A stretch of DNA of 64,000 nucleotides from NCBI GenBank assembly GCA_003635265.1, contig PYIZ01000053.1:1-64000 (forward strand), in the 5' to 3' direction. Shown piece after piece: positions 17,340 to 26,614 of the stretch. The position numbers and the translations under genes are program-made. Numbering within the stretch: position 1 is the stretch's first letter; every line of letters starts with the position of its first letter. The DNA is from Candidatus Poribacteria bacterium. Its GTDB lineage: Bacteria; Poribacteria; WGA-4E; PCPOR2b. Below the pieces are notes generated by a model. That model made no database searches. It was given only the letters and a program-made list of their open reading frames with translations, and had not been told where the DNA came from.

Positions 17340-17984
17340 CTAAAAGTCCAACAATTCGTCGAGTTCCTTTTCCTCTGCTTCCTCTTGAGAAATTGCGCTT
17401 GGTGCCTCTTCCACGTCCTCTTTGGAGGCGAAGCCGTACAGCTCTATTTCAGAGATCTTCGCTGGCGCGCGGACGTGTCCGGAGTAGATCCGCCATCCGC
17501 GAATACGTTGAATGTTCTTCTGCCGAAGTTCTGCGTCATCGGAAGTCCGAACAATCCGAACTTTAACGCCGGTGGTACGCACGGCACGATTTAGTCGCAC
17601 ATCAATGACCTTCTGCTTAACGCTCTTAAGCTCCTTAATCCGTTCCCATCTTCCTTGGTTGTCAGCCACCCATATATCAAATGCCTTTACGTTAGAGGAA
17701 TGCACTACAACACGATGGATGGATTTCGGGACGGGAAGGAGTATCACCGATTCGGAGGAGGCGTGATGGCTTTGAACGATATCCGACGATGCCTCGACAT
17801 ATTGCGATTGACCAACCGTTTTGAGATCGCCATCAACAATCGCCGGATCATTGGCTTGTACACCCTCCATAAGGGCGTAATTCTTACTCCACGTTTGCTC
17901 CGTAATGATACCTGTAGTACACCCGTAGAATGCAACAAAACTGAACGCCAGAAAGAGATAGGCAAGGGTGGATTGGAATCGCAT
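17340..17984 (-). CDS. Lipoprotein with discoidin-like (F5/8 type C-like) fold
   Basis: A 214-residue predicted lipoprotein (FVAFYGC, cleavage before the Cys near residue 22). The central part looks like a galactose-binding/discoidin jelly-roll: a DGDLKT strand, then SVILLPVPKSIHRVVVHSSNVKAFDIWVAD, then RTTGVKVRIVRTSDD, ending ISEIELYGF, the usual last strand. An acidic tail follows (EEAPSAISQEEAEEKELDELLDF). Such domains bind carbohydrate or lipid; no binding residues can be assigned. It begins 6 bases after the stop of the peptidase-like lipoprotein gene, so both are probably one operon. Family call moderate. Confidence 0.65.
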   Translation of the reverse strand: MRFQSTLAYLFLAFSFVAFYGCTTGIITEQTWSKNYALMEGVQANDPAIVDGDLKTVGQSQYVEASSDIVQSHHASSESVILLPVPKSIHRVVVHSSNVKAFDIWVADNQGRWERIKELKSVKQKVIDVRLNRAVRTTGVKVRIVRTSDDAELRQKNIQRIRGWRIYSGHVRAPAKISEIELYGFASKEDVEEAPSAISQEEAEEKELDELLDF

Positions 17985-17990
17985 CTGATT

Positions 17991-19004
17991 TTACCTCCCA
18001 AGTTTTTCCTGGTTTGCCTGCATAATAGTCGCCACAATTTCCGATTTGGTTAAATGCTGGACCTGGAATTTAAGTTCTTCAAAAAAGGGTACAAGATCCT
18101 GACCAGCTGCTTGGCTTAGGTAGTAAACCAAAAAACTGGTAGTCATTTCACCGGGTAACCTTTGGTGAAGTTGGTCTTCTTCGATTAAACGAAAAACTGT
18201 CGGATAAAAATCCTCACCAAACCGCTTTTTCAATTCTGCAACAATTGAGTAGGAATAGCTGTATCGAAATTGAGTCAATTGATCTGCACTAAGGTGACCC
18301 TTCCAATATTGAACGGCATTCCGACCATCAAGATCGGTTTTCAACTCGTCATGAAGATCTAGCCGCCGGTGGCTCTTGCCCCGTGCATATTCAACCTGAA
18401 CCAAAACCGCGATGCCTTCTGCAAACCAGGTTGGAAGCAGGTAGATATTTGTGAACGCGTGGGTGAGCTCGTGTGCTCGGACATCCCGTTGGTTAAACAT
18501 CCCAACTGGAAAATCCATGTCGATTCCTTCGACAACTTTTAACCACTCACCATTTCGATAAACTGTTTGGGTGCGAGTTGATGTTGTTGCAAGGTTTGTC
18601 ATGCCGTGATGTGTCTGGCGGAGGTTCACATTCAGTTGGTGCTTCGGTTCAAAACCGAAGATGTCGTGGACGTAATTGTAAAGACTTTCCATAAACAGCA
18701 GTGCGCCTTTACCTATACTCTGACGTTCCTCGGGCTCATCGTAGTCTGGATGTGTCAACAGATCCTCGGCAAAAGTAAAGGTGTAGTGCTCGCTTGTAAG
18801 CGTCAAGCTATCTGCTGTTGACGTTTCGATTTCCGTGTTTGGACGTTCGAATGTCACATACCGTTCCTGTTGCTGTTGCCTAGTTCGCTCCTGTTTTCGT
18901 CGCTGTGCCTCTTCCAAGGCGGCGCAACCTACCGTGAGGAATGCTACTAGCAGTAGAACTGCTATGCGAGCGGAATGGTTGTTCAGTTGGTTAAGATCCT
19001 TCAT
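17991..19004 (-). CDS. Lipoprotein zinc metallopeptidase-like (HExxH, peptidase MA-like)
   Basis: A 337-residue predicted lipoprotein (LLVAFLTVGC; Cys near 27) followed by a Q/R-rich linker (RRKQERTRQQQQERY). The middle has VRAHELTHAFTNIYLLPTWFAEGIAVLV, that is the zinc motif HELTH with a downstream glutamate in WFAEG, the arrangement of gluzincin peptidases of the MA-like family. The region before it (LFMESLYNYVHDIFGFEPKHQLNVNL) also fits those proteins. It probably acts on the periplasmic side. Substrate unknown. It is followed at once by the discoidin-like lipoprotein gene. The C-terminal helical half (TTSFLVYYLSQAAGQDLVPFF) also follows the family pattern. Confidence 0.8.
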   Translation of the reverse strand: MKDLNQLNNHSARIAVLLLVAFLTVGCAALEEAQRRKQERTRQQQQERYVTFERPNTEIETSTADSLTLTSEHYTFTFAEDLLTHPDYDEPEERQSIGKGALLFMESLYNYVHDIFGFEPKHQLNVNLRQTHHGMTNLATTSTRTQTVYRNGEWLKVVEGIDMDFPVGMFNQRDVRAHELTHAFTNIYLLPTWFAEGIAVLVQVEYARGKSHRRLDLHDELKTDLDGRNAVQYWKGHLSADQLTQFRYSYSYSIVAELKKRFGEDFYPTVFRLIEEDQLHQRLPGEMTTSFLVYYLSQAAGQDLVPFFEELKFQVQHLTKSEIVATIMQANQEKLGR

Positions 19005-19076
19005 CTCTTGTTCTCCCTCTCCAGTTAGTCAGCGAAGAATTGAATAATTAAGTTACGTTAATTCATTTAGAATCAC

Positions 19077-20042
19077 TCAATGCCTTCGCTGCCTCAATGC
19101 ACGTTTGGCTGCCTGTCGGACCGAGTCTTCGGGTTCATCTCTTACCATCTTTTCTAATTGGGGGATAACCCGATTACTGCCTGTTTTTTCCAACGCAGCG
19201 ATAGCGTGCCTGCGAACAGACGCCACGGGATCCCCTAGTGCTGATATTAACGCTGCTACTGTGTATTCACCAAATTTGCCCAACGCATGAAGCGCATTGA
19301 TCCGGACGTTGGGTGCGGTATCCTTGAGCGCAATAGTTAAGGGCTTAACAGCACTCGGATTGCCAATTCGCCCCAGCGCATGTGCCGCCCTACTACGGAC
19401 CCGTGGCTGTTCGTCCTTGAGGGCAATGATGAGCAGGTCAACAGCTCCTGCTTCTCCAGTTTTACCCAATAGTGTAGCGGCTTTTCTGCGGATCGCTCTA
19501 TCTTGATGTTTTAACGCATGAATTAGGCACTCGGCTGCTGTTTCACCAAGTCTATGCAATGCTTCGATCGCGCGATAGCACACCCCTATGTCCAATGCAC
19601 TTCTCACCGCTTCGGTTTTGAGTGCTGATATGACTGCCGGGAGTGCTTGTGCGCCGCCGATTTTCCCTAATGCGGTGACCGAATGACTACGAACCACGCT
19701 CGTCGGATCCTTGAGGGCATCTATCAGGGGTCCAACTGCTTGAAAATCTCCTACTTCCTTCAATTCATAGCCAATATCATCAATTACGCAGGAGGCTTTC
19801 CTACGAACCTTTCGATCTCGATTTTTCAGTGCAGCTATCAAAAGAGGAACTGCGGGCGGTCCAACATCCTTTAGCCCCTGAAGCGCACAGCCTCGAACCA
19901 ATTCAGACTCATCTTGTAGTGCCGTTATCAGCGGCGCAACAGCGGTCGAATCTCCCGATTTTGCTAATGCTTTAACGGCACCGCTGCGGACATCTGGGTT
20001 CGGATTCTGTAACTGTGTGATCAGTTCATCAATATTATTCAT
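19077..20042 (-). CDS. HEAT-repeat protein (PBS-lyase-like repeats)
   Basis: About 321 residues made almost wholly of HEAT-like repeats of about 31 residues. Each has the pattern AVxPLIxALKD...VRxxAxxALGxIG, for example residues around DLLIIALKDEQPRVRSRAAHALGRIG; about ten units are visible. It forms a curved helical scaffold for protein binding, and there are no catalytic residues. A TTG start at 20129 would add 29 residues that do not fit the repeat, so the ATG at 20042 beginning MNNIDELITQLQNPNPDVR is preferred. It is 83 bases downstream of the aminotransferase gene and may be cotranscribed. Partner unknown. Confidence 0.88.
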   Translation of the reverse strand: MNNIDELITQLQNPNPDVRSGAVKALAKSGDSTAVAPLITALQDESELVRGCALQGLKDVGPPAVPLLIAALKNRDRKVRRKASCVIDDIGYELKEVGDFQAVGPLIDALKDPTSVVRSHSVTALGKIGGAQALPAVISALKTEAVRSALDIGVCYRAIEALHRLGETAAECLIHALKHQDRAIRRKAATLLGKTGEAGAVDLLIIALKDEQPRVRSRAAHALGRIGNPSAVKPLTIALKDTAPNVRINALHALGKFGEYTVAALISALGDPVASVRRHAIAALEKTGSNRVIPQLEKMVRDEPEDSVRQAAKRALRQRRH

Positions 20043-20125
20043 TCCCTTGTTTTGTAAGGGAAATGCCAGCCAACAGATGCAGCGTTTGCTAGCTTTCAAC
20101 CGAGATTCAAGGATCTTTAGGTGCG

Positions 20126-21271
20126 TCAATCGGCAGCTAGGTCAGCTGGCTCGACCTGTGCCGCGCGAATTGCATCACAGAGGTAGCCGATGCCTTCGCC
20201 TATATAATCAAGATGGGTGTACGCGTAAGCCAAGCGGATGCTCTTGACGGGATCGCCTCGATAATGGAATGCGCTACCGGTGCTGTAGCCCACGTTGTGT
20301 TGACCAGCAATCTCTGCGATCTTGTCCATATCCGTTGTTTCCGGCAGATCAATCCAAAGGAAAAGCCCACCGCGTGGCTCAGTCCACGTGCAGATATCGC
20401 TGACACCTTCGCGGAGCGTGCCAACTACAGCACGACATTTCGCGCCTACCGCAGCGTTTGTCTTAGCAAGATGTTCATCGAGATGTTCTTTGAAGAACTC
20501 TGCCACGATTGCGCTTGCTAGCGCACTACAGCCGCCATCCCACCGATTCGCATGAATCATTTCCTTATATGGTGATTTGGCGACAAAATATCCTTGGCGG
20601 AGACCGCAACCGAGAATCTTCGAGAATGTTGCAATTAAAATGACGCGGTTGGACGGGTCAAGTTTGTAGAGGGCATCAGGCGTCGGATTCGGCACAAAAT
20701 CAATGTCGCCGTAACAATCGTCTTCAACAATTAAGGTGTCATATTCTTCCGCGAGTTCCAACATCCGTTCTCGGCGTTCTAGCGAAAGGATCGCCGACGT
20801 GGGATTTTGGTGATTGGAGGTGGTGTAGATGAAGCTGGGCTTAATATTCTGAGCCTTGAGTTCTTTCAATTTTTCCTCAAGGGCGTCCATGTTCATGCCG
20901 TCGATGTAGTCCATCGGCACACCCACGATATTCGCTTTGCAGTGGCGCATGATGCCGAGCGTACCACTATAGGTATATTCTTCGGTTAAAACCGTATCTC
21001 CGGGCTGGATAAAAGTGCCCAAAACAAGTTCAAGTGCCTGCATAGAGCCGGACGTAATTGAAATATCATCAACGTTTAACGGCACACCTTCGCGCCGTTC
21101 AAAACGCATTGACGCCAACTCACGTAAGCCTAGATATCCCTGCTCGCCGGGATAGTTTACAAGATCTCCGCCTAACTTACGCAGCGCTTTTTCACTAGCT
21201 TCAATCAAACCTTCTGTTGGAAACGTAAACGGGTCAGGGCGTCCACCTGTAAAAGCAAAATCTTTCTCCAT
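20126..21271 (-). CDS. PLP-dependent aminotransferase, class I/II (2-aminoadipate transaminase-like)
   Basis: A 381-residue fold-type I aminotransferase. Visible landmarks are TSGSMQALELVLGTFIQPGDTVLTEEYTYSG (cofactor phosphate region), YTTSNHQNPTSAILSLERR, VEDDCYGDIDF (the Asp that pairs with the pyridine nitrogen), the Schiff-base lysine in ATFSKILGCGLRQGY (near 217) and a C-terminal EPRGGLFLWIDLPE. This is the arrangement of the LysN/MocR-derived aminotransferases; the N-terminal DNA-binding domain of MocR regulators is absent. The specific amino acid substrate cannot be told from sequence. It is followed by the HEAT-repeat gene. Confidence 0.9.
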   Translation of the reverse strand: MEKDFAFTGGRPDPFTFPTEGLIEASEKALRKLGGDLVNYPGEQGYLGLRELASMRFERREGVPLNVDDISITSGSMQALELVLGTFIQPGDTVLTEEYTYSGTLGIMRHCKANIVGVPMDYIDGMNMDALEEKLKELKAQNIKPSFIYTTSNHQNPTSAILSLERRERMLELAEEYDTLIVEDDCYGDIDFVPNPTPDALYKLDPSNRVILIATFSKILGCGLRQGYFVAKSPYKEMIHANRWDGGCSALASAIVAEFFKEHLDEHLAKTNAAVGAKCRAVVGTLREGVSDICTWTEPRGGLFLWIDLPETTDMDKIAEIAGQHNVGYSTGSAFHYRGDPVKSIRLAYAYTHLDYIGEGIGYLCDAIRAAQVEPADLAAD

Positions 21272-21658
21272 AATATTCTCCTCTAAAACAGTGACTGGAT
21301 TTCCGGAGGGAAAATTTTAATATATTCCTACACACTAAGGTTGTTGTGTTGTTTCAACCGTTGGGGAACGATGAATCCACCATAGTGATCTAATCAAAAC
21401 AATTATAGCGTATTTCCATTAGAAATACAAGTCTTTAGAGGAGATATGGCAGATGATCTACATAAATGCTATGAGGCTACTGTCAAGCATCAGAGCGATA
21501 CAACGGAATGGGCGTATGGCGGGTTGACTGCCAGCTTGGATAAATCACTCAATTCATGCAAACAAAAAGCCCCAGTATTGACCGACAATCTGTGCCGATA
21601 CCGGGGCTTCTGTTAATGCGATTTGTTGTTTTTGACCGACTAGATTGACACTCTCCTT
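21272..21658. other. Spacer between aminotransferase and PhyH gene, with a terminator
   Basis: About 390 bases with no recognised gene. The only clear element is the terminator of the gene to the right (see 21565-21610). The rest is AT-rich and may hold the aminotransferase promoter, but no consensus is evident. Confidence 0.5.
21565..21610 (-). terminator. Rho-independent terminator of the PhyH gene
   Basis: On the minus strand GCCCCGGTAT and ATACTGGGGC (one mismatch in ten) form a stem directly followed by TTTTTG. It lies about 50 bases beyond the stop of the PhyH gene at 21659, in the right orientation. Confidence 0.85.
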
Positions 21659-22546
21659 TTAGGCGTCCTCTAGGCTAATTAGGTTGTTTGCTGCATGAAC
21701 AGGGCGGAAAAGGGTGCGACGCTTTGGCGGCATTGATTCTAAGAGTTGCGGATGCGGATCCCAATCGTGCCATTTGGTGTCAACTGTGTTGTAACAGCTA
21801 AAGATAGCGAGCCGGTCATTTTCTGTGTTTGTCCACGCCGAGCTGCTATGAGTAATAGCTTCGGTGAAAAACATCAAAGAGCCGGCAGGGCAGGAATAGG
21901 TGTCCCAAAGAGGTGAATCGGGGTCCTGAATGCTTGGAGGGGCGGTGTATACTGCCTTATGGCTCGCAGTGACGAACAGTGTGCCACCCTGTCCTTCCTT
22001 CACCGGATTCAACTCCCAAACTACGCGGGTTAGACCGCTGTGTGCCCTACCGGGAACGCAGTGGTAGAAATGGGAATCTCCCGGAAAACGCCACAGTCCA
22101 TTGCCGTTGTGTGGTCCGAATGGCGTATCACCGATTGTCCGGTACATGAGGCTGCAGGATTCCATGCGGAATCCGTAGCAATCTTGACTCGCCAACGCCG
22201 GATATGCCACAAATTCATTCATGAACCCCACAACGAGCGGATGGTCAGCAAGTTGCTGCATCGGTCCACCGAGAGGCGAACGTTCATGTTCAGGGATAGA
22301 ATCCGGGTCATTACGCAACTGATAACCAAATTCCCGGACCTCTTTAACTTCATTTTCTGTCAACACACCCGGAATCAATACCCACCCTTTGCTGTCGAAG
22401 ACATACTTCTGTTCCTGAGTGAGTTCGACCACCGGTTCACCGTCCGAATTGGTTCGGGTTAAGTCGGTCTCATCCGGATCTAAATTTGCCCCTAAGTTCT
22501 TATCGACAATGAATGGTTTCGCATAAGTGTTGTCTGTCAATGCCAT
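21659..22546 (-). CDS. Phytanoyl-CoA dioxygenase (PhyH) family protein, variant iron site
   Basis: A 295-residue member of the Fe(II)/2-oxoglutarate PhyH superfamily. The N-terminal EQKYVFDSKGWVLIPGVLTENEVKEVREF is the typical helix-strand opening. GTLFVTASHK and AGSLMFFTEAITHSSSAWTN give the distal strand and the last iron-binding histidine. Where family members have HxD, this protein has GPHNGNG, so the carboxylate ligand is not obvious: either another acid is used or the metal site is altered. Substrate unknown; homologs act on varied small molecules. It has its own terminator, and a second PhyH gene lies 80 bases upstream. Confidence 0.85.
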   Translation of the reverse strand: MALTDNTYAKPFIVDKNLGANLDPDETDLTRTNSDGEPVVELTQEQKYVFDSKGWVLIPGVLTENEVKEVREFGYQLRNDPDSIPEHERSPLGGPMQQLADHPLVVGFMNEFVAYPALASQDCYGFRMESCSLMYRTIGDTPFGPHNGNGLWRFPGDSHFYHCVPGRAHSGLTRVVWELNPVKEGQGGTLFVTASHKAVYTAPPSIQDPDSPLWDTYSCPAGSLMFFTEAITHSSSAWTNTENDRLAIFSCYNTVDTKWHDWDPHPQLLESMPPKRRTLFRPVHAANNLISLEDA

Positions 22547-22626
22547 AGAAGAATATCTCCTCCAATAATTCTTGGGATTCAGGAATCAGCAGGATAAAGT
22601 AGTTCTGTGTCCCGCTTTCTCAACGA

Positions 22627-23430
22627 TTAGTTCGCTTCTGCTTTTGTCTTATAGCCGGACACGATGGTGTTCGTGTTACCCTCAAGTACATTGTTCGGAT
22701 CAATCCGGTACGGGTCATCCTCATATCGACCAACGGGGCGCATCGCCGCATCGTGATATCCAAAGCGGACAGATCGACGCCACTTATCGGTTCTGTTGAC
22801 ATTCGACCAGTGGATAGTACAGTAGCTAAAGAATATCACATCCCCTGCCTTAGCAGGTATCGGGATAGACTCTACTTTGTCCGGGTGGTACACATCGGTG
22901 GGTAAATGCGGGGCAGTTTCTGGTCCCATGATGTGTTCCAGACCTCCATCCTTGTGGCTTCCCGGCACGACACATAGGCTTCCGCTCTCAAGCGGCGTGT
23001 CATCGAGGTGAAGCAGACAGTCGACAAAATCTAGACCATCGTGGGGATAGAAGGGGTAGTCCTGATGCATTGGGAAGGGTGTTCCTCTTTCCGGGGGCTT
23101 TGCGTGTAAAACCGTGTGATGCCACTGCACACTGGAACCAATAAGATCTTGCACGCAACCTACTAGCTTTTCGTTGAACATCACGCGTCCCCAAGTCGCT
23201 GAATAAAAATGGGGATTGTGCATCAGCACCGCCTTAGTTGCTTGTTGTTCATCCTCGGCGAGGTATTTCTCGCGCCACGGTCCCCGCCAACCAATCGTCT
23301 CCTCTCCCCAGTCGCCGATAATCTTAATCATTTCAGATCCGAGCTCTTCAACCTCGTCAGGAGTGAAAAGCCCTTCAATCTTGACATAACCATCTTCGTT
23401 ATATGCATCAATCTGTTCCTGCGTTAGCAT
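22627..23430 (-). CDS. Phytanoyl-CoA dioxygenase (PhyH) family protein
   Basis: A 267-residue Fe(II)/2-oxoglutarate-dependent oxygenase. The N-terminus MLTQEQIDAYNEDGYVKIEGLFTPDEVEEL is classical. The metal triad is complete: HQD in FPMHQDYPFYPHD and the distal histidine in FFSYCTIHWSNVN; the arginines of WRRSVRFGYHD are placed to hold the 2-oxoglutarate carboxylate. LDDTPLESGSLCVVPGSHKDGG is the usual strand between them. AGGAGG lies just before the ATG. Substrate unknown. It lies in line with another PhyH gene 80 bases downstream, so the two may be one transcript. Confidence 0.92.
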   Translation of the reverse strand: MLTQEQIDAYNEDGYVKIEGLFTPDEVEELGSEMIKIIGDWGEETIGWRGPWREKYLAEDEQQATKAVLMHNPHFYSATWGRVMFNEKLVGCVQDLIGSSVQWHHTVLHAKPPERGTPFPMHQDYPFYPHDGLDFVDCLLHLDDTPLESGSLCVVPGSHKDGGLEHIMGPETAPHLPTDVYHPDKVESIPIPAKAGDVIFFSYCTIHWSNVNRTDKWRRSVRFGYHDAAMRPVGRYEDDPYRIDPNNVLEGNTNTIVSGYKTKAEAN

Positions 23431-23622
23431 GACAAACCTCCTGTGGTAGAAAATTGACTCAATTCACTGATTCCGTTTGCGCACCATGAAACGGTTCTAT
23501 CTACTTTGCGTTGTGTTGACACAGGGAATATTAAACAACATCCACACTGAATGTGTCAAGCCAATCTTAGCACAATGTATAACATGATTTCATTATCCAG
23601 CAACTGAACAGGAAAAAGCCAC

Positions 23623-25647
23623 CTATTTTTCTTTTCGGAAAATCAGACTGAATTGATGCAACTGATTAGAAACGTAAGCGTACGGATAACCGAACGGGTA
23701 AAGCTTCAGTGATTTATCATACCAAATTTTGTAGCCTCGAAACCGCAAATTTTCCACATCCGCAAGGATCTCAACAACATCGGCGTGAATCATGTTATGA
23801 TAATCTGCCGTTGGCTGGATATCCTTACAGAAAATGACAACGTACCCTTTTGGTTTGAGGTGCTGCATCGCTTGCACAATCACCGTCTTCAGCGATTCGT
23901 AAAACTGAGACGGTGCCATATTCCCTAGATCATCAGGGCTATCCGTGAAAGGGGTTGGGCTATCATCTCTGTTTTTCTTTTTTCGTTCACCACTACGCTT
24001 CCGAGAGAGCATGTCAGTGTAGGGTGGGTCAGTCAAGACCAAATCAAATGGTTCAGCATCCCCCAAAAGATTCGTCAAATTTCGCGCATCTCCGCAAAGG
24101 AAAGGCTGCGCTTCCAACCCAAGTTCAGTCGAAGCTTGATGGTAAACCTCAAGATATTCCTGCGAGAGGTCAACCCCGACACCATGCCTTCCTGTCATCG
24201 TACACGCTAGCAGTGTGCTACCCACTCCGACAAACGGATCTAGGACACGGCCCCCTTTCTTCGTAAAAAACTCAATCAGGCGTTTCATGAGTGCCGGTGG
24301 TTTTGGGGATGGGTGCTGCTTCCGAATGTGATGTGCATCAGATTGGGGACCGTTGGTCGGATAATGTGTATCCCAGACAGGAGCCGATGCAACTGCCCAC
24401 TCCTCCTCAGACAGATCGTTGAGTCTTCCCACATTGTGTTCCTCACCTTCCAATTCCACCGAGTTGAGGAAATATATCCATTCACTTCCAGACAGATCAT
24501 TGAGCGGATTTCGCGGATCGTAACGCCGTTTCGGTTCTTTTTCCTCACTTTTTGGTTGAGATCGTTTTGGGGGCGTTCTTACTTCAAGGTGAAACAACAA
24601 CTCCTGTACACGGTTGTCTAAGGTGGGTTGATCTCCATGAGAGTTGCTTTTGAATCGCCGGTAGTCAATGGAGGAATCACAGCGGGGTTTGCCTCGAAGC
24701 GAAAGGATAGACATCACCTCATCACGTGACAGAATCCCTTCGTTGTTGTAGCTCACCAGAATATGTCGTGCGTCAGCCTTCTCTATCAGGTCTCGGAAAG
24801 CCTGATAACAGTCCGATTTGGAGCAGTATGCCGACTTTTCCCCAGTTTCATAGTCGCGCAACCCTGTTTTCCCGTGAAGCGCAGGAGCATCGTACCTCGC
24901 AATCGTCTCCAACAGGTGATAATTAGTGATATATTGACGCGTATTGTACGGCGGATCGAGATAGAGGACATCGCACCGAATATCTTCAATCAATTGGTTC
25001 GCATCGCGGCGAGACACTTGATGCGGCACATCTGATCGAATAATTTCGGCAGGAACCATGGGTAGATCTTTGTAGGTTCGAGGATCCCAGTGTTTCAGAT
25101 ATGCACCGTAAGTACCAGAGATATTAGCGACCCTCGATGTAGCCTCCAACAACGGTAGGAGCAGCAGATAAAACTCGTTCTCCGTAATCTCACCCACATC
25201 GCGCCACTGTTGAATCTGTTGGCGGATTGCGTCAATCTTCTGTCCATTGCTATCGGACAGATATTGCCGACCGTATTCGTTGTTCCCTGACGGACAGTAA
25301 CTGTGGAAGATAAACCCTCTCTTGCCGGGGAGACAGTTTAACCAAGCAACTACCTTATGGTATGGTGAAAGATTAGCAAATAGGCTATCACCCTGTACAT
25401 CACCGAGCGTTTCGACAATACCGGCAAATTTGGGTTCCTCGTTGTTGGCAATCAACGCTCGCTGAAAGGCGTAGGAGAGTTCGAGAAGATCGTTGGAGAT
25501 AACCCGAAATCCGCGGCGTTTGAAGTGTGCGGCGACGCACGCTGTTCCCGCGAACAGGTCACAAAATATCCCCTCCTTAACACCTAAGCTGTCAACTATC
25601 TCCTCAATGTGGGATAGTAGGCTCAATTTGCTACCGATATAACGCAT
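23623..25647 (-). CDS. Fused double-domain DNA methyltransferase (D12-class adenine methylase plus N4/N6 methylase)
   Basis: A 674-residue protein with two complete methyltransferase domains. The N-terminal one opens MRYIGSKLSLLSHIEEIV, has CDLFAGTACVAAHF (SAM site) and VLYLDPPYNTRQY near 232, the Dam-like D12 (alpha) order. The C-terminal one has SPKPPALMKRLIEFFTKKGGRVLDPFVGVGSTL and FDLVLTDPPYTDM near 541, the beta/gamma N4/N6 type with its motifs in a different order. A linker of about 60 residues rich in K/R/P separates them. The ATG at 25647 is chosen because AGGTGG lies 4 bases upstream; a TTG at 25668 would add seven residues. No restriction endonuclease gene is adjacent, so it looks solitary. 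Confidence 0.9.
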   Translation of the reverse strand: MRYIGSKLSLLSHIEEIVDSLGVKEGIFCDLFAGTACVAAHFKRRGFRVISNDLLELSYAFQRALIANNEEPKFAGIVETLGDVQGDSLFANLSPYHKVVAWLNCLPGKRGFIFHSYCPSGNNEYGRQYLSDSNGQKIDAIRQQIQQWRDVGEITENEFYLLLLPLLEATSRVANISGTYGAYLKHWDPRTYKDLPMVPAEIIRSDVPHQVSRRDANQLIEDIRCDVLYLDPPYNTRQYITNYHLLETIARYDAPALHGKTGLRDYETGEKSAYCSKSDCYQAFRDLIEKADARHILVSYNNEGILSRDEVMSILSLRGKPRCDSSIDYRRFKSNSHGDQPTLDNRVQELLFHLEVRTPPKRSQPKSEEKEPKRRYDPRNPLNDLSGSEWIYFLNSVELEGEEHNVGRLNDLSEEEWAVASAPVWDTHYPTNGPQSDAHHIRKQHPSPKPPALMKRLIEFFTKKGGRVLDPFVGVGSTLLACTMTGRHGVGVDLSQEYLEVYHQASTELGLEAQPFLCGDARNLTNLLGDAEPFDLVLTDPPYTDMLSRKRSGERKKKNRDDSPTPFTDSPDDLGNMAPSQFYESLKTVIVQAMQHLKPKGYVVIFCKDIQPTADYHNMIHADVVEILADVENLRFRGYKIWYDKSLKLYPFGYPYAYVSNQLHQFSLIFRKEK

Positions 25648-25693
25648 AAGCCACCTGTGTCTGATCAATCTAAACCATCATACGCTTCTGCGT

Positions 25694-26581
25694 TTAACAC
25701 TCCACATCTTTACCTTCACTCCCAAACACTTCCAGCCGTTCGTCGGTGTCAATACTACCCGTGCTTTCAGGACAGTAGTGGAATTGCAACGCCCGCCGAC
25801 GCGAGTTCGATCTATTTGCTGGCGTACCGTGATGCAGCAACCCATGCCATAGCAGACAGCCTCCTGCCTTGAGCGGCACCATCACCTCTCGATCTACGGG
25901 AACATGCGTATCGCAGATCTGCCAATCACGCCTGTGGAAATGCACCATGGGACCCTCTCGATGAGAACCGGGGATGATGTGCATACAGCCATTTTCGGGC
26001 GTGGCTTCATCCAGTGCAATCCAAGCAGCCACAACCGGTGTATCCAGTGGCAAATTGAAGTAAGCACAGTCCTGATGCCACGGCTTCTCCGAACCGATGT
26101 GTGGCGGTTTAATCAGTCCCATGTCTTGGAACAGTCTAGGTGTGTCCTCAATCAGGCGTTGAACGACAGTGATTAGCCCCTCATGATCGGATATCGCTTT
26201 CAAACGCGGTTCAAAGTTCACAAAGGTGGCAATCTTGCGGATAATATCGCGTCTCTCTCTTGTGGGCAGCTCCGACCTATACTTAACTAGTTTCGGTTCA
26301 TATTGGATACCCCGGAAATCTGGATTTTTCCCATCCATCAGGTGGAGCATCCCATCTAATGTCTCGCGCACCTCTGCTGGACTGAACGCATCGTGGATAA
26401 CTAGATATCCGTGTTCGTGGAAAAACTGCACATCCGTATCCGTTACCGCTTCAAAACCACCCCAAATCCCCTCCGCTACCGAATCGAAGTGAAAAAGTTC
26501 TTCTGGATATAGGATCGCTTGGGCAGCTTTGATTGAGTCTTCATCTATAGATTTCAGCACTTTATAGCCTCCTTCTCGCAT
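25694..26581 (-). CDS. Phytanoyl-CoA dioxygenase (PhyH) family protein
   Basis: A 295-residue PhyH-family oxygenase, the third in 5 kb. The iron ligands are HQD in SEKPWHQDCAYFNL and the distal histidine in LLWHGLLHHGTPANRS; the arginine pair RRRALQFHY is placed to bind 2-oxoglutarate. WIALDEATPENGCMHIIPGSHREGPMVH is the conserved middle strand. It is preceded by an extension (MREGGYKVLKSIDEDSIKAAQAILYPEELFHFDS) not seen in the other two, so it is from a different subfamily. The small-molecule substrate is unknown. The methyltransferase gene begins 46 bases downstream. Confidence 0.92.
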   Translation of the reverse strand: MREGGYKVLKSIDEDSIKAAQAILYPEELFHFDSVAEGIWGGFEAVTDTDVQFFHEHGYLVIHDAFSPAEVRETLDGMLHLMDGKNPDFRGIQYEPKLVKYRSELPTRERRDIIRKIATFVNFEPRLKAISDHEGLITVVQRLIEDTPRLFQDMGLIKPPHIGSEKPWHQDCAYFNLPLDTPVVAAWIALDEATPENGCMHIIPGSHREGPMVHFHRRDWQICDTHVPVDREVMVPLKAGGCLLWHGLLHHGTPANRSNSRRRALQFHYCPESTGSIDTDERLEVFGSEGKDVEC

Positions 26582-26614
26582 TGTATGTGGCGATAGATTG
26601 AGCTGGGTGTATTC

